This document shows, one piece after another, positions 1 to 9,238 of a DNA stretch of 64,000 nt. The notes under the pieces were generated by a model. The model made no database searches. It saw only the letters and a program-made list of their open reading frames with translations, and was not told where the DNA came from. A program made the translations under genes and the position numbers. The first letter of the stretch is position 1; the number at the start of each line of letters is the position of its first letter. This DNA is from Lytechinus variegatus (lineage: Eukaryota; Echinodermata; Echinoidea; Temnopleuroida; Toxopneustidae). The stretch covers positions 1,804,001-1,868,000 of the forward strand of contig NC_054757.1 of assembly GCF_018143015.1 (NCBI RefSeq), given 5' to 3'.

Positions 1-183
1 TACTGGATGTTTATCAACGTCATAACGCAAGTCATATTGAAGTCTTTGCCAAAGAAATATCACCCCACATCATTCTCAGTCTGTGGGACTGTATCTATCG
101 GTTCAATCGCATTAACCTGCTGTCAACGATTAGGGCAACAAAAACAAACAACCAATAAAAATAAAGTTGAATCCGGGAGTTGA
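1..183 (+). CDS. possible C-terminal coding exon of a gene entering from the left (unrecognised)
   Basis: Frame 1 is open from the first base of the window to a TGA at 181-183, giving 60 residues with no start codon inside. The residues look protein-like: an amphipathic opening (YWMFINVITQVILKSLPKKY), a hydrophobic stretch at about residues 24-41 (SFSVCGTVSIGSIALTCC) and a polar, basic tail rich in Q, K and N. This would suit the last membrane segment and tail of a membrane protein, but I do not recognise the family. An AATAAA lies at 183-188, directly after the stop. An open run of this length is not rare by chance, so the call is weak. Confidence 0.3.
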   Translation, partial: YWMFINVITQVILKSLPKKYHPTSFSVCGTVSIGSIALTCCQRLGQQKQTTNKNKVESGS

Positions 184-280
184 ATAAAGTAATATTTTGG
201 GGGTTCGAGTATGAGAAAATATGGAGGTATTCGGTTACAAGTAATAAAATGTGTTACCACCATCCATCTTAAACATCCAG

Positions 281-758
281 GCCCATATTCTGAAGTCGGG
301 TTTAAGTTAAACTCGGGTTTAAAGTTGTTTAAGTATGGATGGCCAATTGTTACATAAATCACTAACAGTGTAGATACACTCTAAAAAATGAAGTGCTAAT
401 TCAGCTCTTAAAGAGCGTGTATAGTGACTGCACTTCGGAGTGCTGATTTTTCTCGTTCAAATTTGAACTAGACAAATCAGCACTCCGAAGTGCAGTCACT
501 ACACACGCTCTTTAAGAGCTGAATTAGCACTTCATTTTTTAGAGTGTATCATATTTCAGCTCATTTGGCTCTTAAATCATTCATAATTGTCTAGGAAGTA
601 TAAATAGATGACTGTCTTCACAATCGATGAATCAGGAAAGAGCACAGTAAACATAAGAAATATACAACTTAATAAAAATTTTGATACTTTGACCTCCCAT
701 ACTTAAACCACAACTTTAAACCTAAGTTTAAGTTAAACCCGACTTCAGAATACGAGCC
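281..758. mobile_element. hairpin MITE with about 60-bp terminal inverted repeats
   Basis: The left arm at 281-338 (begins GCCCATATTCTGAAGTCGGG) is matched in inverted orientation by 691-757, with a few differences. The arms enclose about 350 bases, including a second, younger hairpin at 377-546. No coding capacity is seen. It is a non-autonomous DNA transposon by structure. Confidence 0.75.
377..546. mobile_element. near-perfect hairpin MITE, TA-flanked, nested in the 281-758 element
   Basis: The element begins CACTCTAAAAAATGAAGTGC and ends with the inverse. The arms are about 75 bp and almost identical, around a loop near 455-475. It is flanked by TA at 375-376 and 547-548. The near identity of the arms suggests recent origin. 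It shares its TA plus CACT-type ends with elements at 6982, 16547, 31288, 36154, 43626 and 48618. Confidence 0.8.
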
Positions 759-763
759 CCAGA

Positions 764-996
764 GTTTTCGCATTTACTACGGGGAATCTCTCTACAACGC
801 ACGATTTTCTTTAAAAAAACTGATGAGGGGTTTTTGTCGAAAGTTAATGGACCGGGACAGCATCGGAATCTTCGGATGATCTGATCTCCCAGTCCAACTT
901 TCGACAAAAGCCTCTCAACTCTCCATTGCAATTTTAATTGCATTTTTAAAGGATTCGATGCGTTGTAGAGAGTTTCCCCGTAGTAAATGCAAAAAC
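764..996. mobile_element. hairpin MITE with about 38-bp inverted ends
   Basis: The left arm at 764-801 (CGCATTTACTACGGGGAA, then a CTACAACGCA stretch) returns inverted at about 957-996. Inside are two shorter inverted segments around a TTGTCGAAAGTT motif. It directly abuts the 281-758 element, so three palindromes sit within 720 bases. Confidence 0.7.
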
Positions 997-999
997 TAC

Positions 1000-2320
1000 C
1001 TATTATCGTTCGCATTGGGGAGGGAGGGGGTCAGGGATATACCCTCCAAAAAAAAATTAAAAAAAATTGTAAATGTATTTTTTTTTTTGAAAATTTTCAG
1101 CAAATTCGCCAAAAAATGTATATAAAATCTTTCAAATTTCACTAATAATGCAAAAGTGTCTTGATGACAGGGTCGGTTGCTTCACTCTCTCGCTTTTGAG
1201 CTTCTTAAAATAAAATAAAAACGCGTCTTGCACCCCGGAAAATATTTCTGCGTAAGGCCGTGATCTTAATAGAAATTTGTTCGCCCTTACTAGTCTCTTA
1301 CTTAGTTGAATTGTGCTTGCATTCCTTCGAAATTTTTCTTTTACAATTCTTTGAAGCTTAAAACTTCTAAAAGGACTCTTCTTCAAAGATGTGTACTTCG
1401 CTTTAACCAATCTTACCTTTTTCGGAAAAGTCTTTTCCTATCACTTTTCCTTATTTAAAAGTCCTTTCAAAATTGTATTCATATATATGGCGCCTTTTGC
1501 ACCCTTTTCACCATTTTCGTATCATTTCTCTACACAATCAATTATTGACAGTTGTGTTCATTTATATGATTACTGTATTATATTACCAAGTACTTATAAA
1601 AGAGCCTGTGTACACGGTTCTTTGTCTTTATAAAATCCCTTTATGTCCACACGTATGAAACCACCGACTTTCTTTGACTTTATAACATCGTCGTTCAAAT
1701 TCTAGGGACCGGGGGGGGGGGGTGGAGTAGAGGGTGGGGTGGAGGGCTTTACAACATGGCTGCGTTTAATGTAAAAGAAAATGCAATTTTTTATTTAAAA
1801 AAATTAATGCTTCCCAAGCTAAGTGTGATAATTTGTAACTGGTTTTCACTGACTAATTTATTCTCATCCAATCGGATGCACGGATTTTCAGTAGCTTATA
1901 ACATCTGTCGAAAAAAAAATCACCCATGACATGTTCCCTTCGTGTCACTGTCCTCTCCTTCATTTTATATTTCTCAAATTTCTCTTTTTTAAATTAAGAG
2001 TATTTTTTTAAATTCCACTGTAACACGTAACTAATCAATATCTTCAAAACATGTCATCTTTCAAGATTTGATTTAAATAGAAAGTTTGACGTCTGAAGCG
2101 CTGATATATACACGCCATTGCAATATCACTATGTCAACAAAATCGGACTCCTATATTTTCTTATTGACCAAAACTGGCGAAAGATAGGTTTGATGATCAT
2201 AACATTTCATTTTCTCTCTTATTGCTCCCCTCCCCTCACTCCGTCTCCCCCCTCCTTTTCACACTCGCTACTATTCCCCCTCTCTCCACACTGTGGGCAG
2301 GTGAGTATGTAACGTGAGCG
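1000..2320. other. no gene recognised
   Basis: AT-rich sequence with a G-run at about 1709-1721 and a pyrimidine-rich stretch at about 2215-2285. The short open frames here show no family resemblance and no splice-consistent structure. Confidence 0.6.
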
Positions 2321-2582
2321 CGCGTCGTGGTATAGTGGTTCTGACTCTCTCGCCATTAAAATAGAGGGTCGTGGGTTCGAGTGTTAGCCATGGTGTGTTT
2401 TCCTTCAGCAAGAAATTTATCCAGGTGAGGTGAATGGGCACCCGGCAAGATTAATTCTTGAATGTGCGAGCGCTGAAAGGCAGCTTGAGCTAAAGCCGGG
2501 GTCACCATAATAACACTGCGCCTCGAAATAGATTGTTTCTAGGTAGATGGCGCTATACAAATGCCTATTATTATTATAATAA
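2321..2582 (+). mobile_element. tRNA-headed SINE, (ATT)n tail
   Basis: The head (GTCGTGGTATAGTGGTTCTGA ... GTGGGTTCGAGTGTTAG) carries degenerate pol III A and B boxes. The body contains CTTCAGCAAGAAATTTATCC, GGTGAGGTGAATGGGCACCC and GCGCTGAAAGGCAGCTTGAG, and it ends GGCGCTATACAAATGCC followed by (ATT)n. Head, body and tail match the minus-strand copies near 5.3, 21.9, 29.4 and 36.0 kb. The structure resembles the tRNA-derived SINEs known from sea urchins; the family name was not checked. Confidence 0.8.
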
Positions 2583-2639
2583 AACGCAAGGTTCTATATC
2601 AAGATTATTCTGTTGGAGGACTGAGAGCTCCAACGAATA

Positions 2640-3370
2640 ATGTGGATTAAACGTTTGGCAGACGGAGGGAAAAGTTCGGGTTGGAAAGCAACCTTCGAAT
2701 ACTTCTAAGTTCTTTAGGTGGTCGAATCATATTTCTGTGTGATTATGATACGAGTAGAATGAATTTGAAAGGTATACCATTATTTTACATAGATATGCTG
2801 AAGGCATGGCACGAATTTGATAAATGTAGACATTTTAGAGGGATAAGTAATCCCATTATTTTTTTAAGAACAATCGTATATGCCTTCAATAATAAAACCT
2901 TTTTATATTGAATTATTTCAGAAAGGTATAGTTAAGGTCTCAGATATATAGTTGGCGGTCAATTAAGACCAGTTTCATACTGGTATAATTTGAAATTTTC
3001 ACCTGAAAACTTGCTCAGAATTCAAAGGATATTTTCAGTATTAACAGAAGAGTGGATACAAGGTGATTTTATGGAAATGGATACAGACAACTTTGAAATT
3101 GAATTGATGATATTTTGGCGTGTTCAGAAACTATGTGTTATACAATCTTGACGAATATATGACCACTTCATTGAAAATTTTCATATTGATTATGTATTTC
3201 ATGTTACAGATGGGCAATCCGAATATGATTTGGGAATGGGGGAAATCTATTTTTCACGGTACCTTGTACCATGACGTCCAATTGATTTTAATGTAAGAAG
3301 AAAATACATTCTGCCCATCCAAGCGAAAGTTTCAAAGATAATTATTAGGCTTAATCATATGATTTTTAAC
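2640..3370 (+). mobile_element. decayed LINE fragment (L1/Tx1-like reverse transcriptase C-terminal region)
   Basis: The open frame from 2681 reads GIPLFYIDMLKAWHEF, then NKTFLY. This matches the pattern of L1/Tx1-type polyproteins downstream of the RT core (PxFYxDxxxAW ... NKxI). The next motif, ELFQKGIVKVSDI, continues in another frame at about 2908-2950, so the copy has at least one frameshift. It is followed by further short coding-like pieces to about 3370. Both ends are ragged. Confidence 0.5.
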
Positions 3371-4851
3371 AGATAAGGAAAAAATCAAACATATCATTGA
3401 AAATTTGATCAAATTTGGACAAGGAATAACCAAGTTAATTCATTATTTCGGTCTGTATGAATATTCAATGAGCAAGTTAATGGTATCATATCCCAACCTG
3501 TTCTTTTTGGTTTTATTGTATGAAATTATGTTTATTCAAATTTTGTCCTTCAGGTCCTGGATTAACAACTTATTCAATCGATATTCTTTACTGCAACATG
3601 ATACACACATTGTATGACAATATGAACTATTAATGATTCATGTAATAGCATAAGATAAATAGTGTGAATGTGAAATTAACAGCCCGCCTAATGAATATTC
3701 ATGACGATGTGCATTTAGCTGTTTTACAATATATTTTTCAACTTTAAAATTCAATAGCTTCGGTACTTTTCAACATATTTTGATAAAAACTTTCTGCGTT
3801 TTACTCGATGAATTTTACTCTTTTTATTGAGATATAATTATTTCCGACCCGGATTACCCCTTTATGTTCCAAAACAGGTCTAAAGGACTTTGGAAATAAA
3901 CCATAAATCGAATCGTTTCTACGATATAAGTATGATAGAAATGTAAATAAAATATTTTGATGTCTCGGCACTAATTCAACAGCCGAGCCTTTCAGTGACT
4001 AACCAAAGTGGAAGTATACGATTCGCTCTTTTTTAGTTTTCTGCACAAAGTCATCAATAAATTGAAAATAGTTTCACAAAAAAAGTACTCCACTCTATTA
4101 TTTGTAATGCTAATTGCATGAATGCACGCACACCGTGAAGTTTGGAATGAATTTCTAGCTATAAAGACCTCTGATAATGTTTGATCTGACAAGTTGTTCA
4201 AAGCATGTGACCCCAGGATGCGACCGTATCATTCTGTGGAACTAAATACGGATATCATGTACGTATTTTTAATGATTTCGTTTTCATACATCATACAGTG
4301 CACAATTTCCCTGCCAGTGGTATACGCATGATACATGAAAACATGAATTTGCGAATGAGCTAAAATGGACCGCCAATTCCATTCAACTACAAAATTGCTG
4401 GTCGCTATAAAATACAAGGTCACGTAAGTAGAATTATATGTATTCATAAATTATGAAATATTTTTATTTGGATGTGTGATTATAAAATTGATTTAACCAG
4501 AAATCGTATCAACTGGCTACATGAGAGGATTCCATTTGACGATCGAAAGTTCTAATCGAGTTATCTGGGTAGGTGACCTGATATCCAATGTTACAAAAGA
4601 CAAATCTCTAATCAGAATTTTGAATGATTTCTATTGACAACCACGATATGAAGGCAATTGAAAATTGTAATTCATGTTTCCATATAGGAGTGTTATTTTG
4701 ATCAAGGTGTTATTGATATTTCCCTGGAGACGTTCGCAAAAAAGATTGCTCAGGAAGTGGGCAGTCGGTCATAATTTAGAGCAGCAATGTTTCACCATGT
4801 TAATTTCATATAGGAGATGCTGGTTCGGCAATACAAATATTTATTTCCGTG
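3371..4851. other. no gene recognised; repeat-derived patch at about 3680-3880
   Basis: 3680-3880 (CTAATGAATATTCATGA ... GATGAATTTTACTCTTT) is related to patches at 26275-26460, 47720-47900 and 54010-54190, so it belongs to an old dispersed repeat. The remainder is AT-rich and shows no supportable gene. Confidence 0.5.
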
Positions 4852-5060
4852 CATTGGCGGCGGAAGCCAAAAATTTTAGGAGGGGACAACCCACAAAAAA
4901 AATTTGACAAGCAAAAAAAAAAAAAAAAGGTTCTCAATCTAAAAATTTTAGGGGGGACGCGTAGGAAAATAAATTGATAAGCAAAAAAAAAAAAAAAAAA
5001 AAAAAGGTCATCAACTACAAATTTAGGGGGGACACGTCCCCCCCGCTTCCGCCGCCTATG
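4852..5060. mobile_element. hAT-like MITE with 8-bp target duplication and G-run repeats inside
   Basis: Terminal inverted repeats are CATTGGCGGCGGAAGC on the left and, read inverted, CATAGGCGGCGGAAGC on the right. The flanks carry a perfect 8-bp duplication TTTCCGTG at 4844-4851 and 5061-5068. Inside, a unit of roughly 75 bases (AATTTTAGGGGGGAC ... poly-A ... GGTCATCAA) repeats about three times. Target length and TIR form fit the hAT superfamily. Confidence 0.75.
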
Positions 5061-5111
5061 TTTCCGTGTAATGAGTGAGAGAGGGTTAGGAATGTACCAA
5101 CAGCAGCAATA

Positions 5112-5127
5112 GTAGAAAGTAGTAGTA

Positions 5128-5204
<77 letters not shown>

Positions 5205-5226
5205 ATAGTAATAATAATAATAATAA
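5112..5226. repeat. (TAG)n microsatellite
   Basis: About 30 near-perfect TAG units pass into (TAA)n, which is the tail of the minus-strand SINE that follows. The poly-tyrosine, poly-valine and poly-leucine frames across it are artefacts. Confidence 0.9.
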
Positions 5227-5400
5227 TATAGGATATTTATATTGCGCACATTTCCACCTTGTTAGGTGCTCAAGGCGCTCCTATATTACCCGGCTAAGCT
5301 AGGCGTTCATAGCGCACACAGCTTCTTAAGGAATTACTTCCTACCGGTACCCATTTACCTCACCTGGGTCGAGTGCAGCACATCGTGGATCAGTTTCTTG
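5205..5400 (-). mobile_element. tRNA-type SINE, 5'-truncated
   Basis: Read on the minus strand, the body motifs GGTGAGGTAAATGGGTACC and a GCACTCGACCCAGG stretch are present, ending in a TATA/(TTA)n tail. The tRNA head is missing; the left tail merges with the TAG microsatellite. Confidence 0.7.
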
Positions 5401-5404
5401 TAGT

Positions 5405-5433
5405 ATTAATAGTAGTAGAGGTAGTAGTAATAT

Positions 5434-5526
<93 letters not shown>

Positions 5527-5545
5527 AAGTAGAAGTAGGAATGCC
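5405..5545. repeat. (GTA)n microsatellite
   Basis: About 35 GTA/AGT units lie between 5428 and 5540, with a short imperfect AGTAGAGGT start and a GAAGTA end. It lies just past the truncated end of the SINE at 5205-5400. Confidence 0.9.
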
Positions 5546-5599
5546 ATTATTGTTATCATAATTAAGCCTAATGCTAAAGAAGACTTCATTCTTGTCTCA

Positions 5600-6105
5600 C
5601 CTGCTTAGCAGAGTGAGACTATAGGCGCCGCTTTTCCGACGGCGGCGGCGGCGTCAACACCAAATTTTTTAAACTGAGGTTAAGTTTTTGAAATGACAGC
5701 ATAACTTAAAAAGTATATGAACCTAGTTCATGAAACTTATACATAAGTTTAATAAAGTATCACTGAACATCCTGCATGAGTTTCAGGTCACATGATCAAG
5801 GTCAAATGTCATTTAGGGTCAATGAACTTTGGCCAAATTGGGGTATTTGTTGAATTACCATCATAACTTTGAAAGTGTGTTGGTCTAGTACATAAAACTT
5901 GGACATAAGAGTAATCAAGTATCACTGAACATCCTTTGCGCATTTTAGGTCACATGACCAAGGTCAAAGGTCAATGAACTTTGGCCACGTTGGGCGTATT
6001 TGTTGAAATACCATCATATCTCTGTAAGTGTATAGGTCTAGTTCATAAAAAGTGGACATAAGAGTAACCATGTATCACTGAACATCTTGTGCGAGTTATA
6101 GTAGT
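5600..6105. repeat. tandem array of about 175-bp units with a GC-rich cap
   Basis: A GCGCCGC...GGCGGCGGCGGCG cap at about 5625-5652 is followed by roughly three units. Each unit contains TATCACTGAACATCCT, AGGTCACATGACCAAGGTCA and CAATGAACTTTGGCC, at about 5755, 5930 and 6075. A related, inverted piece lies at about 5560-5880 of the 55-kb region (55620-55880), again ending in a GCGCCGCTGCCGCG cap. Confidence 0.75.
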
Positions 6106-6979
6106 TTTCAAAATCAGCTCTGCTGCTGTATAGAATCGCGTGATGCAGGTAAGACCGCCAGAGGTATTCCACTTGTTTTTTTTTTTATCAGAGACACAAT
6201 ACAAAAAATATATATTTTCAGTACAAGAAGGAGTAGTAGATATTGCTGATCTTAAGATGTGATTATTTCCTTTTCGTTTTCCCATAAATGATCAAACACA
6301 CTGTTCAAGAGTTTAAAAAAAGGAGAAAGGGGAATGCATGTCTATCTTTAAAACATTTCCCGTGATAGGAACTACAAATGCATTAAAGAAAAAAGTGTTA
6401 TGACTCTCATTTTATGATCTATGGAACGTACTCAAGAAATTGGCCATGCTCTTATCAGGTGTAAATGAATGGTAGTTTTGGGTTGAATTCAAACTTTGTG
6501 GATACTACGCTTTTAAACTGAAGTTTTTTTTTACACGAACCGTCCAAGTGCAAGTCACGTAGTGCCTAATGACGTCAACTGCAAGACGTTTCCATAGTAA
6601 CATAGGAATGAATTAATTTCATTGGAAATCGACTAACATTTTCTTTCCTATATATCGGATGCTAAATATGGATTTTTTTAGATACTAGTATATCAATTTA
6701 TTTCATTCTAGTTTATTTATTTTATTTCATCATGGTAAAATAGGCCTTCATCAGCAAGTGCCTTTTTTGCAGTGATACCTTGCATAAGATGTGAAGACAA
6801 TTGAAATTGTTTAGTTTTATATAATACTCCTGTCGGTAATAAATAATTATTTTCCAGAGGCCCCTGCAGAAGTAATGTCATTGTGATTTCACACCTGATT
6901 TTGATTACATTGATAGTGGTATTGTCTTTATAAGTCAAACCAACGTATTTTGGAGTAGGCTTGGCTGAAAATAAACTCG
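6106..6979. other. no gene recognised
   Basis: AT-rich spacer. The short open frames have no recognisable motifs and no convincing splice partners. Confidence 0.5.
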
Positions 6980-6981
6980 TA

Positions 6982-7218
6982 CACTGTAAAACTGCGGTGT
7001 TAAAACTGACACCAATTGGTGTTAATAGAGGACCACACCCTGAGGTGTTAAAATTACGCCCTAGAGATTAGACATAACACCAAAGAGTGTATATGTAACA
7101 ACAAAAGGTGTTGTAATAACACCTATATGTGTAAAACTATAACACCACCAATTTAACACCGGTGTAAAATAACTGGCGTGGTCCTCTCACACCGGTTAAC
7201 ACCACATTTTTTGCTGTG
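6982..7218. mobile_element. TA-flanked CACTGTAAAA element
   Basis: It begins CACTGTAAAACTGCGGTGTT and ends with AACACCACATTTTTTGCTGTG, and is flanked by TA on both sides (6980-6981 and 7219-7220). The interior is built from repeated GGTGTTA / TAACACC words in both orientations. It is nearly identical to the copy at 16547-16785, so the two share a recent source. Confidence 0.8.
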
Positions 7219-7782
7219 TATTCATGCATTTTATTATTTTTTTCCTTCCTTCTGGCTATCTGATAAATATGATCAATTTGCATGCTTTCTTGGAATTAAG
7301 GTTATGTGAAATGATAATTCTATGAAACTACAGAGTTGTGGAATTACCGTTTAACTCTACAGTTTCCACCATAAGTTATGTACTATTAGAGAGATTGCTT
7401 TTAAATAGATTGTATAAGGTGAAACTCGAACAAATTCATCTATGCTTTCTAAGATCATTATTTCCACTTTATTTCAAAACCTTCGTTTTGCGTTGCAAGA
7501 AAATATTTGTAATCGATTTCAAATTCAGTTGCAAATTAATTTTTTGTTTGTTGATGCAAGGATCACACAAGAAGTCATTATTGGAAATTTGCAATCCATG
7601 GAAAACGTTTGAGCCTTTACAAGGTTTTTCTTGCAGTGACCTTTTGGAATTACAAAATATAAATGGTTTCTAAATTTCATATTTTGTTGGCACTGTATTA
7701 TTGCACCTTATTCAGCCAGGGCCCAGAGAACGATTTTTTTTATAATATTTATTTTCTTAAAGGGGTTGCTGATTAAATTTAA

Positions 7783-8301
7783 AGGAGAATGAAACCTTTG
7801 GAACAAGATAGCTTGTGTGAAAACAGAAAAATCAAAGAAACAGATCAATGAAAGTTTGAGAAAAATTGGACAAATAATGAGAAAGTTATGAGCATTAGAA
7901 TATTGCAATCACTAAGGCTATGGAGATCCTCAAATTGGCAATGCAACAAAGATTTGTGATGTCAATTGTGAACAACTCACCCCATTATTTTAGTATATAA
8001 TTCATTTAAATTGCCTCTTTTATCACATATATCATTGGATCATGTGGTCTTTCAATAATAGGGCATGTAATACAGATTTTTAAAGAATACATCATGGATA
8101 TAGGGAAAGTTGTTCACATGTGACATCACACATCCTTGTTGCTTTGCCAATGGCAGGATCTCCATAGCATTAGTGATTGCAATATTCAACTGCTCATAAC
8201 TTTCTCATTATTTGTCCGATTTTCTCAAACTTTCTTATTTCCTATTCTTTGATTTTTCTGTTTCGACACAAGCCTACTTGTTCCAAAGGTTTCATTCCCC
8301 T
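7783..8301. mobile_element. TTAA-flanked element with long inverted repeats
   Basis: The ends AGGAGAATGAAACCTTTGGA and its inverse lie next to TTAA at 7779-7782 and 8302-8305. The inverted arms extend more than 150 bases on each side (GAGAAAGTTATGAGC / GCTCATAACTTTCTC). No ORF is present. TTAA targeting is typical of piggyBac-like and some Kolobok-like elements. Confidence 0.75.
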
Positions 8302-8619
8302 TTAACAAGCAAAAAAGGGGGAACGCTGAAAAAAATGAAGGAGGTTTTGTTCCAGAAAGAATTTGACAAACAGTTTTTATTAAAAATGTAGGTCATTTTT
8401 GTTACATTTCGGCCTTTTACCATGTAAAGAACATATTCACAGCACCCCCGCTCACCAGGACCATGAATTTAACGCCGAAGAAGTTATAGGCATATCGAAT
8501 TGTTGTATGAAGTTGGCTCTCAGTTTCCTAATAACGACGATATGTTCATTATATTTCAACATGCTTAAAGTATGTTGTTTTAGAGATACATTTTTTCTAA
8601 TCGACTTGTGAACCCTTAT

Positions 8620-8777
8620 ACCTCAGTCACATTTTCTCTTCGGCGGTCGTACGGCGAGTCGAAAACAGCCCATTTAACATTTTTTTTGTAATAGCTACAT
8701 ATAGGGGGTTTGAATAAAAATGAATAAACGGCTTCGACTCGCCGTACGGCCGTCCTAGAACAAATGTGACTGAGGTA
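8620..8777. mobile_element. hairpin MITE (CCTCAGTCACATTT ends)
   Basis: The left arm ACCTCAGTCACATTT...CGTACGGCGAGTCGAA pairs with TTCGACTCGCCGTACGG...AAATGTGACTGAGGT. A second copy with a lost left end lies at about 47070-47202. Confidence 0.75.
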
Positions 8778-8819
8778 TGAATTATACTGAATTTCAACTC
8801 CCCCACCATTCTTCACTTC

Positions 8820-8945
8820 ACCACGTCCCTATTTCAATGTAGCTTTCTCTCGACACCCTCCCTCCCCCTCTCTCTCTTGTTCTCCCCTTCATATCTATCC
8901 CTCTCCCTGCCCCTCCCCATCTCCGCCCCCTCCCTCCCTCTCCAG
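8820..8945. repeat. pyrimidine-rich low-complexity tract
   Basis: A C/T-rich stretch of CTCCC and CTCTC words lies upstream of the transporter gene. A plausible 3' splice site (TTTCAATATCCTATAG, ending about 9056) follows 110 bases later and could begin a 5'-UTR exon. Confidence 0.5.
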
Positions 8946-9238
8946 TTTTACCATTATATCTACATTTTCATCACATCTTTATCAATTGCCTTCTATGTGT
9001 TCTTGCATGTCTATGTGCAAAGTCTATTTTACTTTCATTATTTCAATATCCTATAGGTATTTCAGTAGATGATCAACGATTCGGAGTTGACTTCAAAGAC
9101 CCACGACCGTTCAGATACGATCTCTGCAATTAGAAAGAAAAAAATGCCGATCATCCATTTTAATAATATCTGATTCTAAATCATCCGTCAAGCCTTCATA
9201 ATTGTTCAAGTGTGAAAATATATCAAACTGAATCTAAA

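Noticed and set aside
4806-5249. 147-codon frame with a long tyrosine run (minus strand)
   Set aside because: It is only the translation of the (TAG)n microsatellite and the G-run MITE.
5341-5589. Poly-leucine and poly-valine frames on both strands
   Set aside because: Translations of the (GTA)n microsatellite.
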